From positions 1 to 47,287 of the forward strand of contig JAWKTM010000060.1 in assembly GCA_041399085.1 (NCBI GenBank): DNA of 47,287 nucleotides. Reading direction: 5' to 3'. Position 1 is the stretch's first letter. Each line of letters begins with the position of its first letter. The position numbers and the translations under genes are program-made. The notes under the pieces were generated by a model. The model saw only the letters and a program-made list of their open reading frames with translations. It did not search any database and was not told the origin of the DNA. Shown here one piece after another: positions 10,706 through 21,800 of the stretch. The stretch comes from JAWKTM01 sp041399085 (GTDB lineage: Bacteria; Planctomycetota; Planctomycetia; Pirellulales; Pirellulaceae).

Positions 10706-10773
10706 CATCACCCTTGCAATCTGAAGTGAAATCTGGTGACGCGAACGATTTCCCGATTGACCTGACGGATTAA

Positions 10774-11473
10774 TCACGAAGCCTACTTGCCGAGTCCATG
10801 CGACTGCGATTGTTATTGAGGTTACCGAGAGTCTGCTGTCGATTGGCAGCGAACTCCCCACCAATCAGAGTATTCTTTGTCGCACTCTTGCGATCTGATT
10901 TGGCGGCAATTTCTCTGCGCCTAATTATCGTGGTGATCTAGGCGGGGCGTTTGTGACCAGTCGACCTGGAGAAACCGCTGCGAATAGTTGCTCCACGACG
11001 TGGACAGCCGGAACTCTGATCTCTACGGGAATGTCGTCGAGCGCGATAACGGGCCCAGCCCCTTCTTCAAAACACAGTTCAATAGATTCTTCGCGTTCGG
11101 TCCAAGGCGGATTTCGGCGTTTCTGCTCAATGTTCCGTCGTGCGACATGCCCCGTGTTGCTGCGGACACTTTGTGAACCCAGCTTGGATGGAAAGCTGCC
11201 GAACGGCGGTAACTGCGCGGAGTCTGTATTACTGATCTCCAATAAAACTAAAAAATACCTTCGATCAATTTCCGTCGGCAAAGAATCTTCGTTAGAACAA
11301 AAAAAGACAATGTAATAGCTTGCAGTGGCTTCTCGGTTGTGTAAACTACGGCGATATCTGTTCGAGGTCTCTTTTGCGGTCGTTCTGACTTTGCTTGCGT
11401 TTCGACAAAGGTCGTCCGCTACCTCGAACCAATGGTTGTTGTTCGCATTCAGTTCTTTTTCAGGAGCCAGTCT
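10774..11473 (+). other. Intergenic stretch, no supported gene
   Basis: 700 bases between the lipoprotein gene and DUF1559 copy B. It has open frames on both strands (for example 120 codons on + at 10953-11315 and a long minus frame running into the DUF1559 gene), but none with a recognisable domain, signal peptide or convincing ribosome binding site. It may contain the upstream regulatory region of copy B; the last 150 bases are AT-richer than the surroundings. Confidence 0.45.
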
Positions 11474-12463
11474 ATGCCTGCACCCGCGTCGACATCGAAA
11501 CCCCGAACTGCGTTCACGCTTGTTGAACTGCTTGTGGTGATCGCGATTATCGGAGTCTTGGTAGCCATGTTGTTGCCAGCCGTTCAAGCAGCCCGCGAGG
11601 CAGCTCGACGGTCGTCTTGTTCCAACAATTTGAAGCAGCTTGGGCTGGCGCTTCACAACTATCACGACACGTACAAGCGGTTTCCGAACCACGGTATTTT
11701 TCACAGCAATAACACATCCCAAAACGGCCTAACTTGGGGCGACGCCAGCAAGGGCAGTTTGCTGGTGAAGATCCTCCCGTTCATCGAGCAGCAGCCGATG
11801 TACGACAAATTGAATTTCGCCATGGGTAAGGGATTCGAAGACCAGGTCGACGGCAACAATAAGAAGTATCGCGACTACGACCTCGAGGCGTTCCGATGTC
11901 CTTCCGCTTCGCATGAAGTTAGATTGGTGGGCGAGCGAGCACTCAGTAACTACGCCCCTTGCATGGGCAGTCAGCGATTCACGGGAAATGGTTGCGAGGC
12001 AGTTTACCCCGGAAACGTTTTCGGAACCGGTGGCTCAACGCACGGAAACCGAGAGCGCGATGCGATCGGAATTTCCGGCACGATCGCTCGCGGTGCTTGG
12101 TCGCCAACATTTGCGGAGATCAAGGACGGAACCTCGAATACGATTGCCATGGGGGAGATTCTTCCCAACTATTCGGACCACCAAAGGAACGGCTGGTTCC
12201 ATTTCAATTCACTGCACGCCGGAACCGCATGTCCGCCGAATTACAAGCAGATCAACGCGTACAATCAACCGGCGAAATATTCCGGAGCGTGTTCGACCGT
12301 GAACGCTCATGCCGTGGCCTGGGGTTATCGTTCAGAACATCCTGGCGGTCTGCAAGTCGTCCTATTTGATGGTTCAGTACGATTTGCTCCGGAGACAATT
12401 GATTACCGTAACTGGCAGCGTCTCGGTGATCGGCGAGACGGCGAGCCCGTTCAGCCGTTCTAA
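11474..12463 (+). CDS. DUF1559 prepilin-like protein (copy B)
   Basis: A 329-residue paralogue of the protein encoded at 9214-10203, of exactly the same length. After a different 13-residue leader (MPAPASTSKPRTA) comes the prepilin motif FTLVELLVVIAIIGVLVAML and the DUF1559 domain with the same conserved boxes, ending in the identical GDRRDGEPVQPF. The reading frame is open upstream to 11432, but ATG 11474 is chosen because CAGGAG at 11461-11466 precedes it and the leader length then matches prepilins. About 30 residues differ from copy A, clustered after GNVFGTG. Many codons differ synonymously while some blocks are nearly identical in DNA, which suggests an old duplication with later gene conversion. 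A strong terminator follows. Confidence 0.95.
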   Translation: MPAPASTSKPRTAFTLVELLVVIAIIGVLVAMLLPAVQAAREAARRSSCSNNLKQLGLALHNYHDTYKRFPNHGIFHSNNTSQNGLTWGDASKGSLLVKILPFIEQQPMYDKLNFAMGKGFEDQVDGNNKKYRDYDLEAFRCPSASHEVRLVGERALSNYAPCMGSQRFTGNGCEAVYPGNVFGTGGSTHGNRERDAIGISGTIARGAWSPTFAEIKDGTSNTIAMGEILPNYSDHQRNGWFHFNSLHAGTACPPNYKQINAYNQPAKYSGACSTVNAHAVAWGYRSEHPGGLQVVLFDGSVRFAPETIDYRNWQRLGDRRDGEPVQPF

Positions 12464-12536
12464 TCTCTGCAGCGGCCTAGCCTGATCCGTTGACACGTTG
12501 GCTTAACGCGAACGGAAGAACCACACACTTTCAATG

Positions 12537-12571
12537 GCCGCCCGCTTGGCAACAAAGCAGGCGGCTTTTTT
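12537..12571 (+). terminator. Rho-independent terminator after DUF1559 copy B
   Basis: GCCGCCCGCTT at 12537-12547 pairs with AAGCAGGCGGC at 12555-12565 with a single mismatch, a 7-base loop and a run of six T at 12566-12571. A textbook intrinsic terminator 74 bases after the DUF1559 stop codon. Confidence 0.9.
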
Positions 12572-12895
12572 GCGCGAGGTTGCGACGTAATCTAGCCCAA
12601 AACACCGCACACCAGCCGGCCAGCCGGATCGCACGCGTGTCTAGCTCCTATTCGGAGATTGCGGCAATCGGGGCTGAAGATTAATTCGGGTGAGGAAGCG
12701 CGGCTCGGTCTTCTTCAGAGGTTTGCCTTTTTGAATCTGGCTTCAGACGATAACCCATCCGGCTTGAGAATCCGACGCATCGAATGACCGGCCGGAAGTC
12801 CTTCAGCCTTCCAGAGCCCTTCTGTTTGATGATGCTCTGTTCGCACTCCCGCCGACGTCGTCAGATTGATTGAGATAACTGGGGTCAGTTAAGCG
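12572..12895 (+). other. Gene-free stretch
   Basis: About 320 bases between the terminator and the next remnant. I see no coding frame with a motif, no RNA gene and no repeat. It marks the left edge of the second decayed block. Confidence 0.45.
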
Positions 12896-13926
12896 ATGGC
12901 CAGGAAAGCAACCACCGGGCACCCATTCAAGCCCGCCGCCCGCGAGTGGAACACGCTCGTGGACGCGGGCGCGCTGGAGACCGGCGAGTTGACTAGGTTG
13001 GACGTCGATCCGCCCGAGTTGTCTCAGACGAAGAGCCAGGTCAAGAACGAGACCGGCTACGCGTTGCCGCCTTTCCATCCTCGCGCTTGGCGAACCGTGG
13101 AAGACGCCCGACGAAGACTCTGCCCTAGTGTTCAAGCGACAGATCGTGTTCCGAGTGCGTGACGCCTCAGAAGTACGAATGCCACGAACCAAAGCATCCT
13201 TATGCTCATTCTCCTGGAGCCGCCACAGCCCGACGGCATCGGTGAAGCGGTGCTGGCCGGCGTGGCGATCACGAAGGTCAACGTCGTCCGCGAACTCGAT
13301 CCGTTTGCGGAGGTCGTCGAGGGGAACACGACGTCGCTGCGGATGCTGCATGGCCGTACTCGCATTCCGAATCCGCCCGGCACTGGCGAAAAGTGGTGCG
13401 TGGTGCGGATCAGCGATCGCCCTAGCGCTTCTGCGGTGTTCGAGCTGCCGACAACCAAGTGGAAAAACGAGGGGATGCTCTCAGCGTATCCGCCTGAGCC
13501 CGATGGCTGGGCCAAGATGCCTGGCTGCAAGCCGGTCTTCTACTTTGCGGACGGCTACACCTACTGCTAGTGGAAGGTAACGATCCGAAACGATCTGGCA
13601 CCAGGTCGGCTACCCGCCCAAAGAACGCGACGATGCAACGCGCTGTAAACGAGCACCGGACTGTGGCCGGCGAAGTTTGGCGATAAGGACTGGGCCTGCG
13701 TTTTTGGAACGACCACGAATGCCGCTGGCAGATCCTGGCGTCCTATGAAGACCACTGGCGTTTCCAGTTGCTCGAGCCGCTGCCGCAATGCGATTCGGCA
13801 TTGGCCAAACTCGTCCTGTACGACAGCGTCGACTGTCCGGTCGACCTGACGTTCACCGTCGTCGACTCGATCGGCATCCTGTGGCCTGAAGATTCGACAA
13901 CGCCAGCAGCGGCGGACCCGTCGTGA
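12896..13926 (+). pseudogene. Decayed hypothetical protein gene
   Basis: A broken gene readable in at least three frames. The first part, from ATG 12896, gives KATTGHPFKPAAREWNTLVD; the middle part, near 13202-13570, gives the well-conserved-looking block LILLEPPQPDGIGEAVLAGV and later GTGEKWCVVRISD, ending YFADGYTYC; the last part, near 13695-13926, gives WNDHECRWQILASYEDHWRF and VDCPVDLTFTVVDSIGILWP before the stop. From memory, this order of segments resembles uncharacterised planctomycete proteins that start with a basic N-terminus and contain a domain binding nothing known. I cannot assign a function. At least two frameshifts and an early stop at 13571 make a complete product impossible. 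Confidence 0.55.
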
Positions 13927-14058
13927 TTCCGGCGGGCACGCATGGTCGGCCAAGCGGTTCGCCGACAACGACGCGTGGGAAGTCCTCGCGCTAGGGGAAG
14001 GGTGCTGTCCGAAGTCGAGTAGTGTAGCAGGTCGTCGTCCCCGTCGTCGCCACAACGA

Positions 14059-15496
14059 CTATTCGTCGACGATCTCAAATTGCACCGTATTGGAGTAAAA
14101 CAGCGGACGATCAGAGTAGCCCTTCATCCATGTCTGCAGTGCTACAAATTCCTTGTGCGCGTGTGCCTTGCGGTCGGATTCCGCTAGAGTTTCCCGGTCG
14201 GTTGGTGTGCTTGGGCTTCACCGTCCAATGGGCAAGGAAGCGGTCAAGGAAGATGACTTGCATGTAGTATTTGCCAGGCGTCATTTGCGAGGTGACACTG
14301 CCGTCATCCCCACGTGGCGGCGGCAGGCGGTGCCGCATGCATGATGCCGCCGGGCGGAAGCCGGGCGCCAGTCATTGTCGCACAGACCTTTGAAGGAACC
14401 CGTTTGAAAGTGATATTGGTTACCCAACGGCGCCGTGCTCGTCGAACACGATCAACAACATGGACGGCGGCTCACTGAGCATGAGAGCTGGCTCGGGTAA
14501 AAGCACCCCGCGCGTCTTATAGTAAACGTCATAGGGCACGTGCGACGTATTCACAATTTGTGTTTCGATCTCAAATCGCGTTCCATACTATGCCGCGGAT
14601 GAACTTCCAGCGACGCGACGCTTCTGCCGACCTTGCAGGTCAAATTCCACGGCTGCGGTGTTTGTGGAATTGATCGTGGTTGGTTTGGGCGCCGGGTGTT
14701 CGACCAGACCTCAAGCGGCAAGCACCCCTACGGAAAACAGGTTGATGGAAATGATTGCGAGACAACGATTCGCTGACAACGCATCGACGATAACCTCCTT
14801 CTCTTCACGAGACCGACGCGCGGCACATCTTGCCCGGCCGACGCTGGCGAAACGTTTTGACTTCGATTCTCACCGCTGCCTTGGATCTGCCCAGCTTCAC
14901 TGTTCCAATACGTACTGTTATCCGGTGCGTTCGCCGGGGCGATCTGGAGTCGCCCGATGAATCGCTTGAACAAAGTACGTGCCTGGGCCCAGGAAACGAA
15001 TTGGCCGTCGATTGGACGAATCCGAATCCTCGGATGAGCGCAACGCGCATCTGGTTGGTTTGGTACTGGTCGGACCTGAAGAGTTGATCCTACGATCTCG
15101 TTGACTGCACCAAAACCAGATCGTAGGATCGCGACTGCCTGATCTTCGGGTCGGAGACAAGCAAGTCCCCCAGGAAATCTCCTCTTCGGTTGAGAACACA
15201 ACAACCCGCACGGTCATGGCAAGCGTGCGGTCCAGAACGGATTAAACACTTCTCCCGCACCGTTGTGATACAGTCAACAAAGAGAACTTCCGCTCTCCGA
15301 GGTTATCGCCACTGGTGACGGTTGTGCTTTTGAGAGTCAGCGAGAGCTTTCTGCCCTCCACGTTGCCAAAGTCGGAATTTCGTTCCGCCTGCAACGTAAT
15401 GCGAGGAAGTCCCTCCTCAGCCGCCGCACATGGGTTGGCATCTGCGGCAAGTACGAGGCACGCGATTGCCAGCAGCCGCAAGTCAGCAACTTTCAT
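14059..15496 (-). pseudogene. Decayed secreted protein gene, function unknown
   Basis: Minus-strand remnant. It opens at ATG 15496 with a clear signal peptide (MKVADLRLLAIACLVLAADA, then CAAAEEG), followed by a segment LPRITLQAERNSDFGNVEGR. Downstream pieces in other frames look protein-like: FLGPGTYFVQAIHRATP near 14960, TSHVPYDVYYKTRGVLLPEP and SMLLIVFDEHGAV near 14440-14550, TPGKYYMQVIFLDRFLAHW near 14250, and the C-terminal DRPLFYSNTVQFEIVDE ending at the stop 14059-14061. The repeated pattern of beta-strand-like segments (GTYFVQAI, GKYYMQVIF) suggests an all-beta exported protein. Many frame changes are required. I do not recognise the family. Confidence 0.5.
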
Positions 15497-15529
15497 TCGT
15501 CCCTCGACGACCTCTGGTGGGATTGACAA

Positions 15530-16371
15530 CGTGAACTATAACGACCTAGCCATACGGTTGCCATGTCACTTCGGTAACGTTGCGTTGCCATTCTTAAAAG
15601 TCATATACCGCAGCATTCGCGGTGACTCCCGCGTCTTTTGAGGTGGGGCTGGCCCAATCCCACCCGAATGCCCCCGGCGTGCTATTTACTACATAGGAAG
15701 TCCGCACCAGTCGATTTTCCGTATGCCGACCCAGTGTGAACTAAAGGCAGTTTGACTTGTACAACAGCCACATTTGGAATTGTTCATGACGTTCGCATTG
15801 CCGACCATTCGCTTGCATGGTGTCGCTGAAATCTTGTGTAGTATCCTAGTGGCATAAGGAAAGCCTGAGTCCAACAAGTTGTAATCCCGGAGTACTTCGA
15901 CGTTCACCTGAGACAAGCGTTCGCAAATGCAGCGTATCCACCGCTCCGGCGCTCCATCCTCGCATGTTCCGTATCCGAGCCTCAAGCCTCAGTGTGGTGA
16001 TCCGCCTCACCCGGCATCCGTAAGGATTCGGTTCAGAGTGATTCCCACTCGCACTGATGAGCACTCCCGCCAACGAAACATTTATTCGTTGCGATCATGT
16101 TAATCCATCCCCGAACCAGTCAGTTCACTAACACGGTTCTAAAACTCACGCGCTGCTGCCGGGATAAGAATCCAGTCCGCGACAGGCGGCTGTCTAACTG
16201 ATCGATGCCATTGCCGCATCTACCGTTAGTTCGGGATTTTTCTCTCGGTCTCATTCGCTCGGTCACTTCGAATTTCCGTCGCCTCATGAAAAGTATTATG
16301 TAAGACACTTCCGGAGAAGTTTGGGTCCTCGTGATGTTCGTCATAGTAACGTTCGAGTCGCTCTTGTGCTT
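15530..16371 (-). other. Eroded stretch without assignable gene
   Basis: About 840 bases with only short open frames (up to 98 codons, minus strand) and no family motif, signal peptide or RNA gene that I can support. Base composition is lower in G+C than in the intact genes nearby, as expected for long-decayed DNA. Confidence 0.4.
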
Positions 16372-16930
16372 CTAATCCATGTTGATTGTCCGGTCCTTCC
16401 TTCCAGCTTTACTCGGCGCCGTGCCGCGTCGTCGTAGTCTGGCGAAGGCTTCACGAAGAGGATTACAGGATTGCTCTTGAGGGGAAGTTGTCGCTTTGCG
16501 CTCCTCGCGTCTTAAGATGCCACTCGACGTTGATGACATAAATGCCCGGGCAAGAAAGGTAAAACGATAGGTCTTGGCAAACCAACCATCCTTCTCGGCC
16601 TCCTGCAACGGGAATCCGTGCGGTGACAGCATGCTATCGGGAAGGTCCGACAAGCTGCGGCTAGTAGGGAACACCTTCTGATTTCCTCCATCGTGCAGTA
16701 GACGAATGCGATAGTCGGCGGTAGATTCCAGTTCGCCAAACTTCGTGGCGAATTTGTACGACGCCAGTGCACGGGCAATAGGATCGCCTCCTCCAATTCG
16801 ATCTCATTACTGGTTCTGTGTGATGGTCGGACACCTTGGCAGTCAGCCATTCACCGCGCTGAGCACTGCCCAGACTTGGTAACGCGATGATACCGCAAAT
16901 TGCGAGCAACTGCCACGACGAGGCCAGCAC
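16372..16930 (-). pseudogene. Decayed small secreted protein gene
   Basis: Minus-strand remnant starting at ATG 16930 with a signal peptide (SSWQLLAICGIIALPSLGSA) and mature start QRGEWLTAKVSDHH. The frame then breaks; a second frame gives YKFATKFGELESTADYRIRL and, in a third, the long open stretch FPTSRSLSDLPDSMLSPHGF followed by DGWFAKTYRFTFLARA, ending at 16372. Order and spacing are consistent with a single exported protein of about 180 residues with two frameshifts. No family recognised. It is downstream of the HEQLH and cadherin-like remnants on the same strand, so these may once have formed an operon. Confidence 0.45.
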
Positions 16931-17106
16931 GCGGCTGCAGCACTGGAGCAGGATCCCGGAAGTTCGGGGTCTTGAACATAAAGCTTGAACTCCTGATCTA
17001 TTCTAACTTGCCAACTTGCCTCCCAGTCAACCTGATAACTGGGATCGCCGGGCGGAACTAACTCACCGCCGTCCGTTTCTGTATCGTATTGATCCTGATC
17101 ACGCTA

Positions 17107-17420
17107 TCAAAGGTCAGGTATACAAGGCGTAGATCGCATCCTGTTTAGCTTCTTCGAGCGAATTTTCGGCAGCAGCAGCCGCGCGTTGGACCGTGCGGTG
17201 TCGAAGTCTGCGTCGGTATCCACCTTCTCGGCATATTGAGCTTTGAGAATAGGATCAAACTTGCCAGCACAGGCAACAGCCATCGTCCAATGCAACTGCT
17301 CATGCTGACAGTCGCGATTTCGGGATCCCGCTCCCCGTCCAAATCCAGCCGTCCACGAAATCGTGCTCGATCGTGGCGTCCGATGCACGAGCGGTCGAAA
17401 TCACGGTCCATTCCAGGCAA
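17107..17420 (-). pseudogene. Remnant with HEQLH metallopeptidase-like motif
   Basis: A minus-strand open frame encodes a piece with QHEQLHWTMAVACAGKFD, an HExxH zinc-binding signature in a context reminiscent of DUF922-type proteins (a His-Glu-x-x-His followed by a helical region). It continues DADFDTARSNARLLLPKIRS and stops at 17107. No intact start exists: the frame runs into stops upstream near 17390 and an alternative frame covers 17145-17420. Either a peptidase-like domain that was attached to the tandem cadherin-like repeats just upstream, or an independent gene. The zinc motif is seen; family membership is inferred. Confidence 0.4.
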
Positions 17421-17499
17421 TCAGGAATCTGAAGATCTTGATAGGACGGAACCATATGTCATCGTTACGCCGCCACTGAGTCAGGCCATCATGCAGACT

Positions 17500-18361
17500 C
17501 CTGGCGGCAAGTTGTCAATCTCCCTCCACGTCGGAGTCGCCGGGCGCTTCCGGCCCCTCGCCTTCGGGAGCATGGCGGATCGCACCACCCGCACTGAGCG
17601 GGCAACTGCAGCCGCAGACCTGGATTGTGTATGTTCCGTCGACGAGGCACATGTTGCCGGAAACATCGAACGTCAAGGAGTCGGGACCATCGTAGTAAGG
17701 ATCCGGAGTATATTCAAACGTACCATCGGAGCAAACCAGGCTTCCGTTGGACGTTCCTGAGGTAAGGGTGAACGTTAAGCGGATCACCATCAGGGTCGTT
17801 GGCACTGACAGACGAAAAAGACGTTTCGTTTGCGGGAGCCGTGCGACCCGTCGTGTGCAATCGGGGTGCATTGTACACATCGATCGTTACTGTTCCTGGT
17901 CCGAATCAATGCCATCACTGGTGTCAAAATCAAAACTGTCGATACGACGAAAACCGCGATTGGTGTGTAATCAAAGCTGCCGTCGTTGAAGTTCAATGTC
18001 CCGTTCGATGCCGGAGGAGAGGCATGTACGTGATTGAATCTGGCGTCATCGTCGGAACCGGCACCATCGAGTACAAGGTTTGATCGTGCAGTACGTTGTC
18101 CTAGCCGTCAAACGCTTCAGGAGCCGTGTTGTAAACATCGATGGTAACCGTAATGAACCTGCATCGCGCCGTTGCTGACCTCAAAATCGAAACTGTCACT
18201 GACAAATCCGGCGCTGGGGGCGCAGTCGAAAACCGCCGCCGGAGCGGAAAGTCAACGAACCGTTCGCCGGACTTGACAAGTTGCTGAAGGACACCGATCG
18301 CACATATCGTCGTAACCGGTGACGTATGACGAAACCGATTGATCGTGGAGCACGGATTCAA
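17500..18361 (-). pseudogene. Decayed tandem cadherin-like / Ig-like repeat protein
   Basis: Minus-strand remnant of an adhesin-like protein made of cadherin-like (tandem-95 type) repeats. Two repeats can be read: one ending NDGSFDYTPIA (near 17960-17990), preceded by SPPASNGTLNF in an adjoining frame, and the next reading LTFTLTSGTSNGSLVCSDGT, FEYTPDPYYDGPDSLTFDVS between 17660 and 17790. The repeat signature (LTSGxSNGxLxxxDGxFxYTPxxxYxGxDSxTF) is diagnostic. An upstream repeat is suggested by ITVTIDVYNTAPEAFDG at 18100-18150. Frame changes between the repeats and in-frame stops make it non-functional. The original protein was probably much longer, exported and involved in surface adhesion or matrix; that role is inference from the repeat type. 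Confidence 0.65.
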
Positions 18362-18482
18362 ATGGAGTCAAAGCGGTAATCGCGAGCAAACGGGCGCTAA
18401 TAGTTTTTTCCGATTGCGAATATCGACAAACTTCTGCTCCCGGCGGCGTTCGCCACCGCGCCGCGACCGGCTGCAGCGATCG

Positions 18483-18848
18483 ATGCAGGAACTGAAACAG
18501 GCGGTTCGGGACTCCAACGGCAAAGCGGTCAGAATGATGCTCGCCGTGGTCGAGGCTCTGGAGGCGGCCGACCTTGTTGGTCCCGGCAAGCGTGGGCTGG
18601 GCTTCGGCATCGAGCCGCTCGTCGCCTACTTCGCCTCGCCCGGCTGCGAGATTGTGGCCACGGACTTCGAGCACGGTTGGTACGAGAACTCGTTCGCTCG
18701 ACTCATTGACCGTCGGATCTGTCCGCGGATCCCCAAAGCAACGGGAAGTTGGAGCCTTGGCACGGGACCGTCAACCGGCAGTGTTTTCGCCCCTCTTGCT
18801 TTGGAACCGTGGAAGAGGCTCGCTAACGCGCCGCCCAAGAAACTCTAG
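18483..18848 (+). pseudogene. Truncated SAM-dependent methyltransferase remnant
   Basis: The frame from ATG 18483 reads QELKQAVRDSNGKAVRMMLA, then LVGPGKRGLGFGIEPLVAYF and GCEIVATDFEHGWYENSFAR. The GKRGLGFGIEPL segment corresponds to motif I of class I methyltransferases (G-x-G-x-G variant) and the acidic residue in VATD to motif II. After about residue 75 the resemblance ends and the frame closes at 18848, whereas such enzymes are usually 200 or more residues longer. The 3' end faces the stop of the large propeller gene (18894). Probably a fragment left by deletion; it could encode a short inert peptide. The N-terminus may extend further upstream in the same open frame. Confidence 0.5.
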
Positions 18849-18893
18849 TTACCGCTAAACCAAGACAGTTCGCCAGCCGCGTCGCAAACCAGC

Positions 18894-21800
18894 CTACGGC
18901 AGTGGGACTCCGGGGACTGGGATGCGGCGGCGGAAGGCGGGGAGGGCTCGGACGTTGTTGATGACGGACTCGGCCTGTTGGCGGAGCTTGTCCAGGGGCG
19001 TGGAGGTCAACAGGTGCGAGAGATCGCCGGCTTTCGCGGCCGGCGCTGGCGGCGTGGGTTGATCGGTAAAGGTGAACGTGAACGCTCGCACCTGAAGGTT
19101 CAACGTCACCTTGCGTTGTTGCGGATCGACCTGGATATCGGCGAAGTTCGCGCCGCCGGGGATCTCGTCCTCGGACACCAGAACGCGCCCGTCGCGGCGA
19201 TCGATCGCCAGCACGGAGACGTAATTGTTGCGACTGCCGTTCTGGGGATTCGTGCGAATCATCCGGCCGAACAGCAACACGGGGGACTCCACGGGCTGGT
19301 CTAGGAACATCGGGAATTGCGTGATCATGGCGGGCGATTGCCAAGCCGGTTTGCCCGTCGCGAGATCGAACGCGTATAGCGGACCGTTGACGACCGCCGA
19401 ATCGAATTTGTTTCCAATCTCGTTCACGCTGACTTGCGGATCGTATTGAATCGGCCGACGAAGGGCGACGATATACTGATCCACGAATCGCTTGACGGTC
19501 ACGGCGTCGAGCGACGACTCGGCCGGAATCGCATGATCGACAAAAGCCTTGCTCTCGGTTAGCGAAAGAATGCGGATGCGGCCTTCGGGCTCGACCACCG
19601 CGACCGCGTCGTTGTCGACGAGATCGCCTTTCGATCCGGCTGAAACAGTAATTTTCCACAGCTCGTTGTCCGTGGCGATGTCCACCAAACGCAAATGAAG
19701 GCCCTTCGCATCCGAGCGATAGGCCAGCAGACGCGAGCCATTGGCGGTCCAAGGGACTTCGTCTCGATCCAAACGAAATTCGCGAATCAGGTGGCCGTCG
19801 ACGGCGCTGAGCGCCATGCCTTGACCGCCGTTGTTCGGGACGACGAACAGATGCTGACTGTCGCCGAACAGCATCGAGCCCGGCTCGATGTTGCCACGCG
19901 TCCAGATCTCTTCGCCCGTCAACGGCTCGACACAAACCACCTCCCGAAATCGCTGAAAATAGACGCCGCCGCCGGTCACCGGTCCCAGCGAACCCAGCAG
20001 ATTGCGTTTCGTATCCATCGCGAAGAACCGCGACGTGCCCCACGGAGTCGTCTTTTGTTCGACGCTGATGCCCTGACCGGCTCGGTTGTCGGCAACGGAC
20101 GAACTGGTCAAGTCTTCGCGCCACAGCAGGGCGTAGTTCGGTTCGCTTTCCGCTCGCAACACGTCGATGGCGGCGATTTCGCTGCCGGTCGACACGACAA
20201 GCAGGTGTCCGTAGGCGTTGGCCGAAGCGGCGTTGTTTTGAGAGAAACGCGTTGACGAGGCCAACGACAGTTGGCTGAGCTGCTCGCCGCGCGCGTTACG
20301 CAGCGACAGATTCCGCTGGTAATCCAACGACACGCTCATGTCGGAAACGCCAAATCCGTCGATCTGCTCGAACCGCACGCTAAACGGACGATTGACGGCG
20401 GCGCGAGTCGCTTGGGTGTTCGAGCGTTCGACACCGACATGACCATCCGGCCAAGTCGATAGCCCACGGCGGTTGGCTTCCAGTGCTTGCTGGGCTGGGG
20501 CCGCCGAAACCAACTGGCTGACCGTTTGATTCGCTTCGAGCGGAGTTACATCGGGCCATTGCTCGGCCGCTTGGCGGAAGTAGGCCGCGGCTTCCGAGTT
20601 GCGTCCGTTGGCCGCCAGATGTTGGGCCAAGCGAACGACAGCCGTGGCCGCGGTCGTCGCGTCGGACGAACTTGCCAACTGGCCCAGCAGCAATTCGGCT
20701 TCCAGAATCGAACCGCTGGAGGCCAACCGGTCCGCCAGCTCGAACCGAGCTCGATCGGCCAACCGCAACGCACCGAAATACTTGATGAATCGCCGTAACT
20801 CGACCGCTTCGTCGGACGCGATGGCCTTATCCAGCATCGCTGTCAATTGTTGCTCCATCGCGGCGCGAGCGTCGCCTTCCGCCGAGTTGAACAGCTCGAC
20901 CAGATTGGCTTGAACCCAGCGGTCGCGTCGCGCGGAAACGAACTTTTCGGTTCGCTCGAAATGCTCGACCACGGTATCCAAACCGACGTTCGTGGCTTCG
21001 TCCAACTCGACCAGCTTCAGAAACGCTTCGAAAGCTTGGTTGGCGTCGCCCGAGGCTTTATAACCCGTCGCCGTGAGCCGCAGGTACTCGGCCTGCTCGC
21101 TGCTGTTGTCGACCAAGCTGGCCAGTTCCTCAGCAAATTGACGATTCGCGTCGAAGTCTTGTCGCAGGGCCGCCATCATCGTGCGAATTCGCAGCGAATC
21201 GATCTCGGCGGAATGCAGCCCCAGATCTTCCGAATCGGCCTGATGAGCTTGTCGCAGGGAGGCCAAAGCCTCGGAGTATTGGCCGTCTTGCAGCAGCAAT
21301 TCGCCACGGCGAGTCAATGCCCACACATCCCGCGGCTTTTCCGCCAGTCGCTGGGCCACTCGGTCGCGAAGCGTCTCCACTTGATAGAACGTTTTCATGT
21401 GCCGCGGCCCATGCGAGATCACTTCATCGCCGTAGCAAATCAGATTGCCCAATGGCGAATCCGTCGCGACCGACTCGACCAATTGGCCGCTCTCCAAGTC
21501 GATCTTCAACAACCGCGAGCCGGTCGTGGGCAGATAGTAATAGCGACCGCTGTGATAACCGCGTCCGCTGGGCATGTCGTCGTCGGGCAAGCGAAGCACA
21601 TCGGGCCACGATGACGAGCCATCGGCCAGCCGAATGCTGGCGACTTCGCGTTTGCCAATCATCACGGCGTTGCCTTCGTGAACGCAGCCGACGAACAACA
21701 GATTGCCGCGTTTTTTCGGCTCCCACTTGGCTTGCCCGGTCAGCAAATCGACGCAGTAGAACTCGTCGGATTCGACGGGCGTGATGAGCACGCAACCGTT

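Noticed and set aside
10925..11722. Long minus-strand open frame of 265 codons
   Set aside because: Its 5' third is antisense to the start of DUF1559 copy B, and it shows no signal peptide, domain or ribosome binding site. Most likely an open shadow frame.
18823..20124. 433-codon minus-strand frame inside the giant propeller gene
   Set aside because: It is an alternative frame of the same strand as the 1583-residue gene, full of Arg and Ser, and has no motif. Typical of high-G+C DNA.
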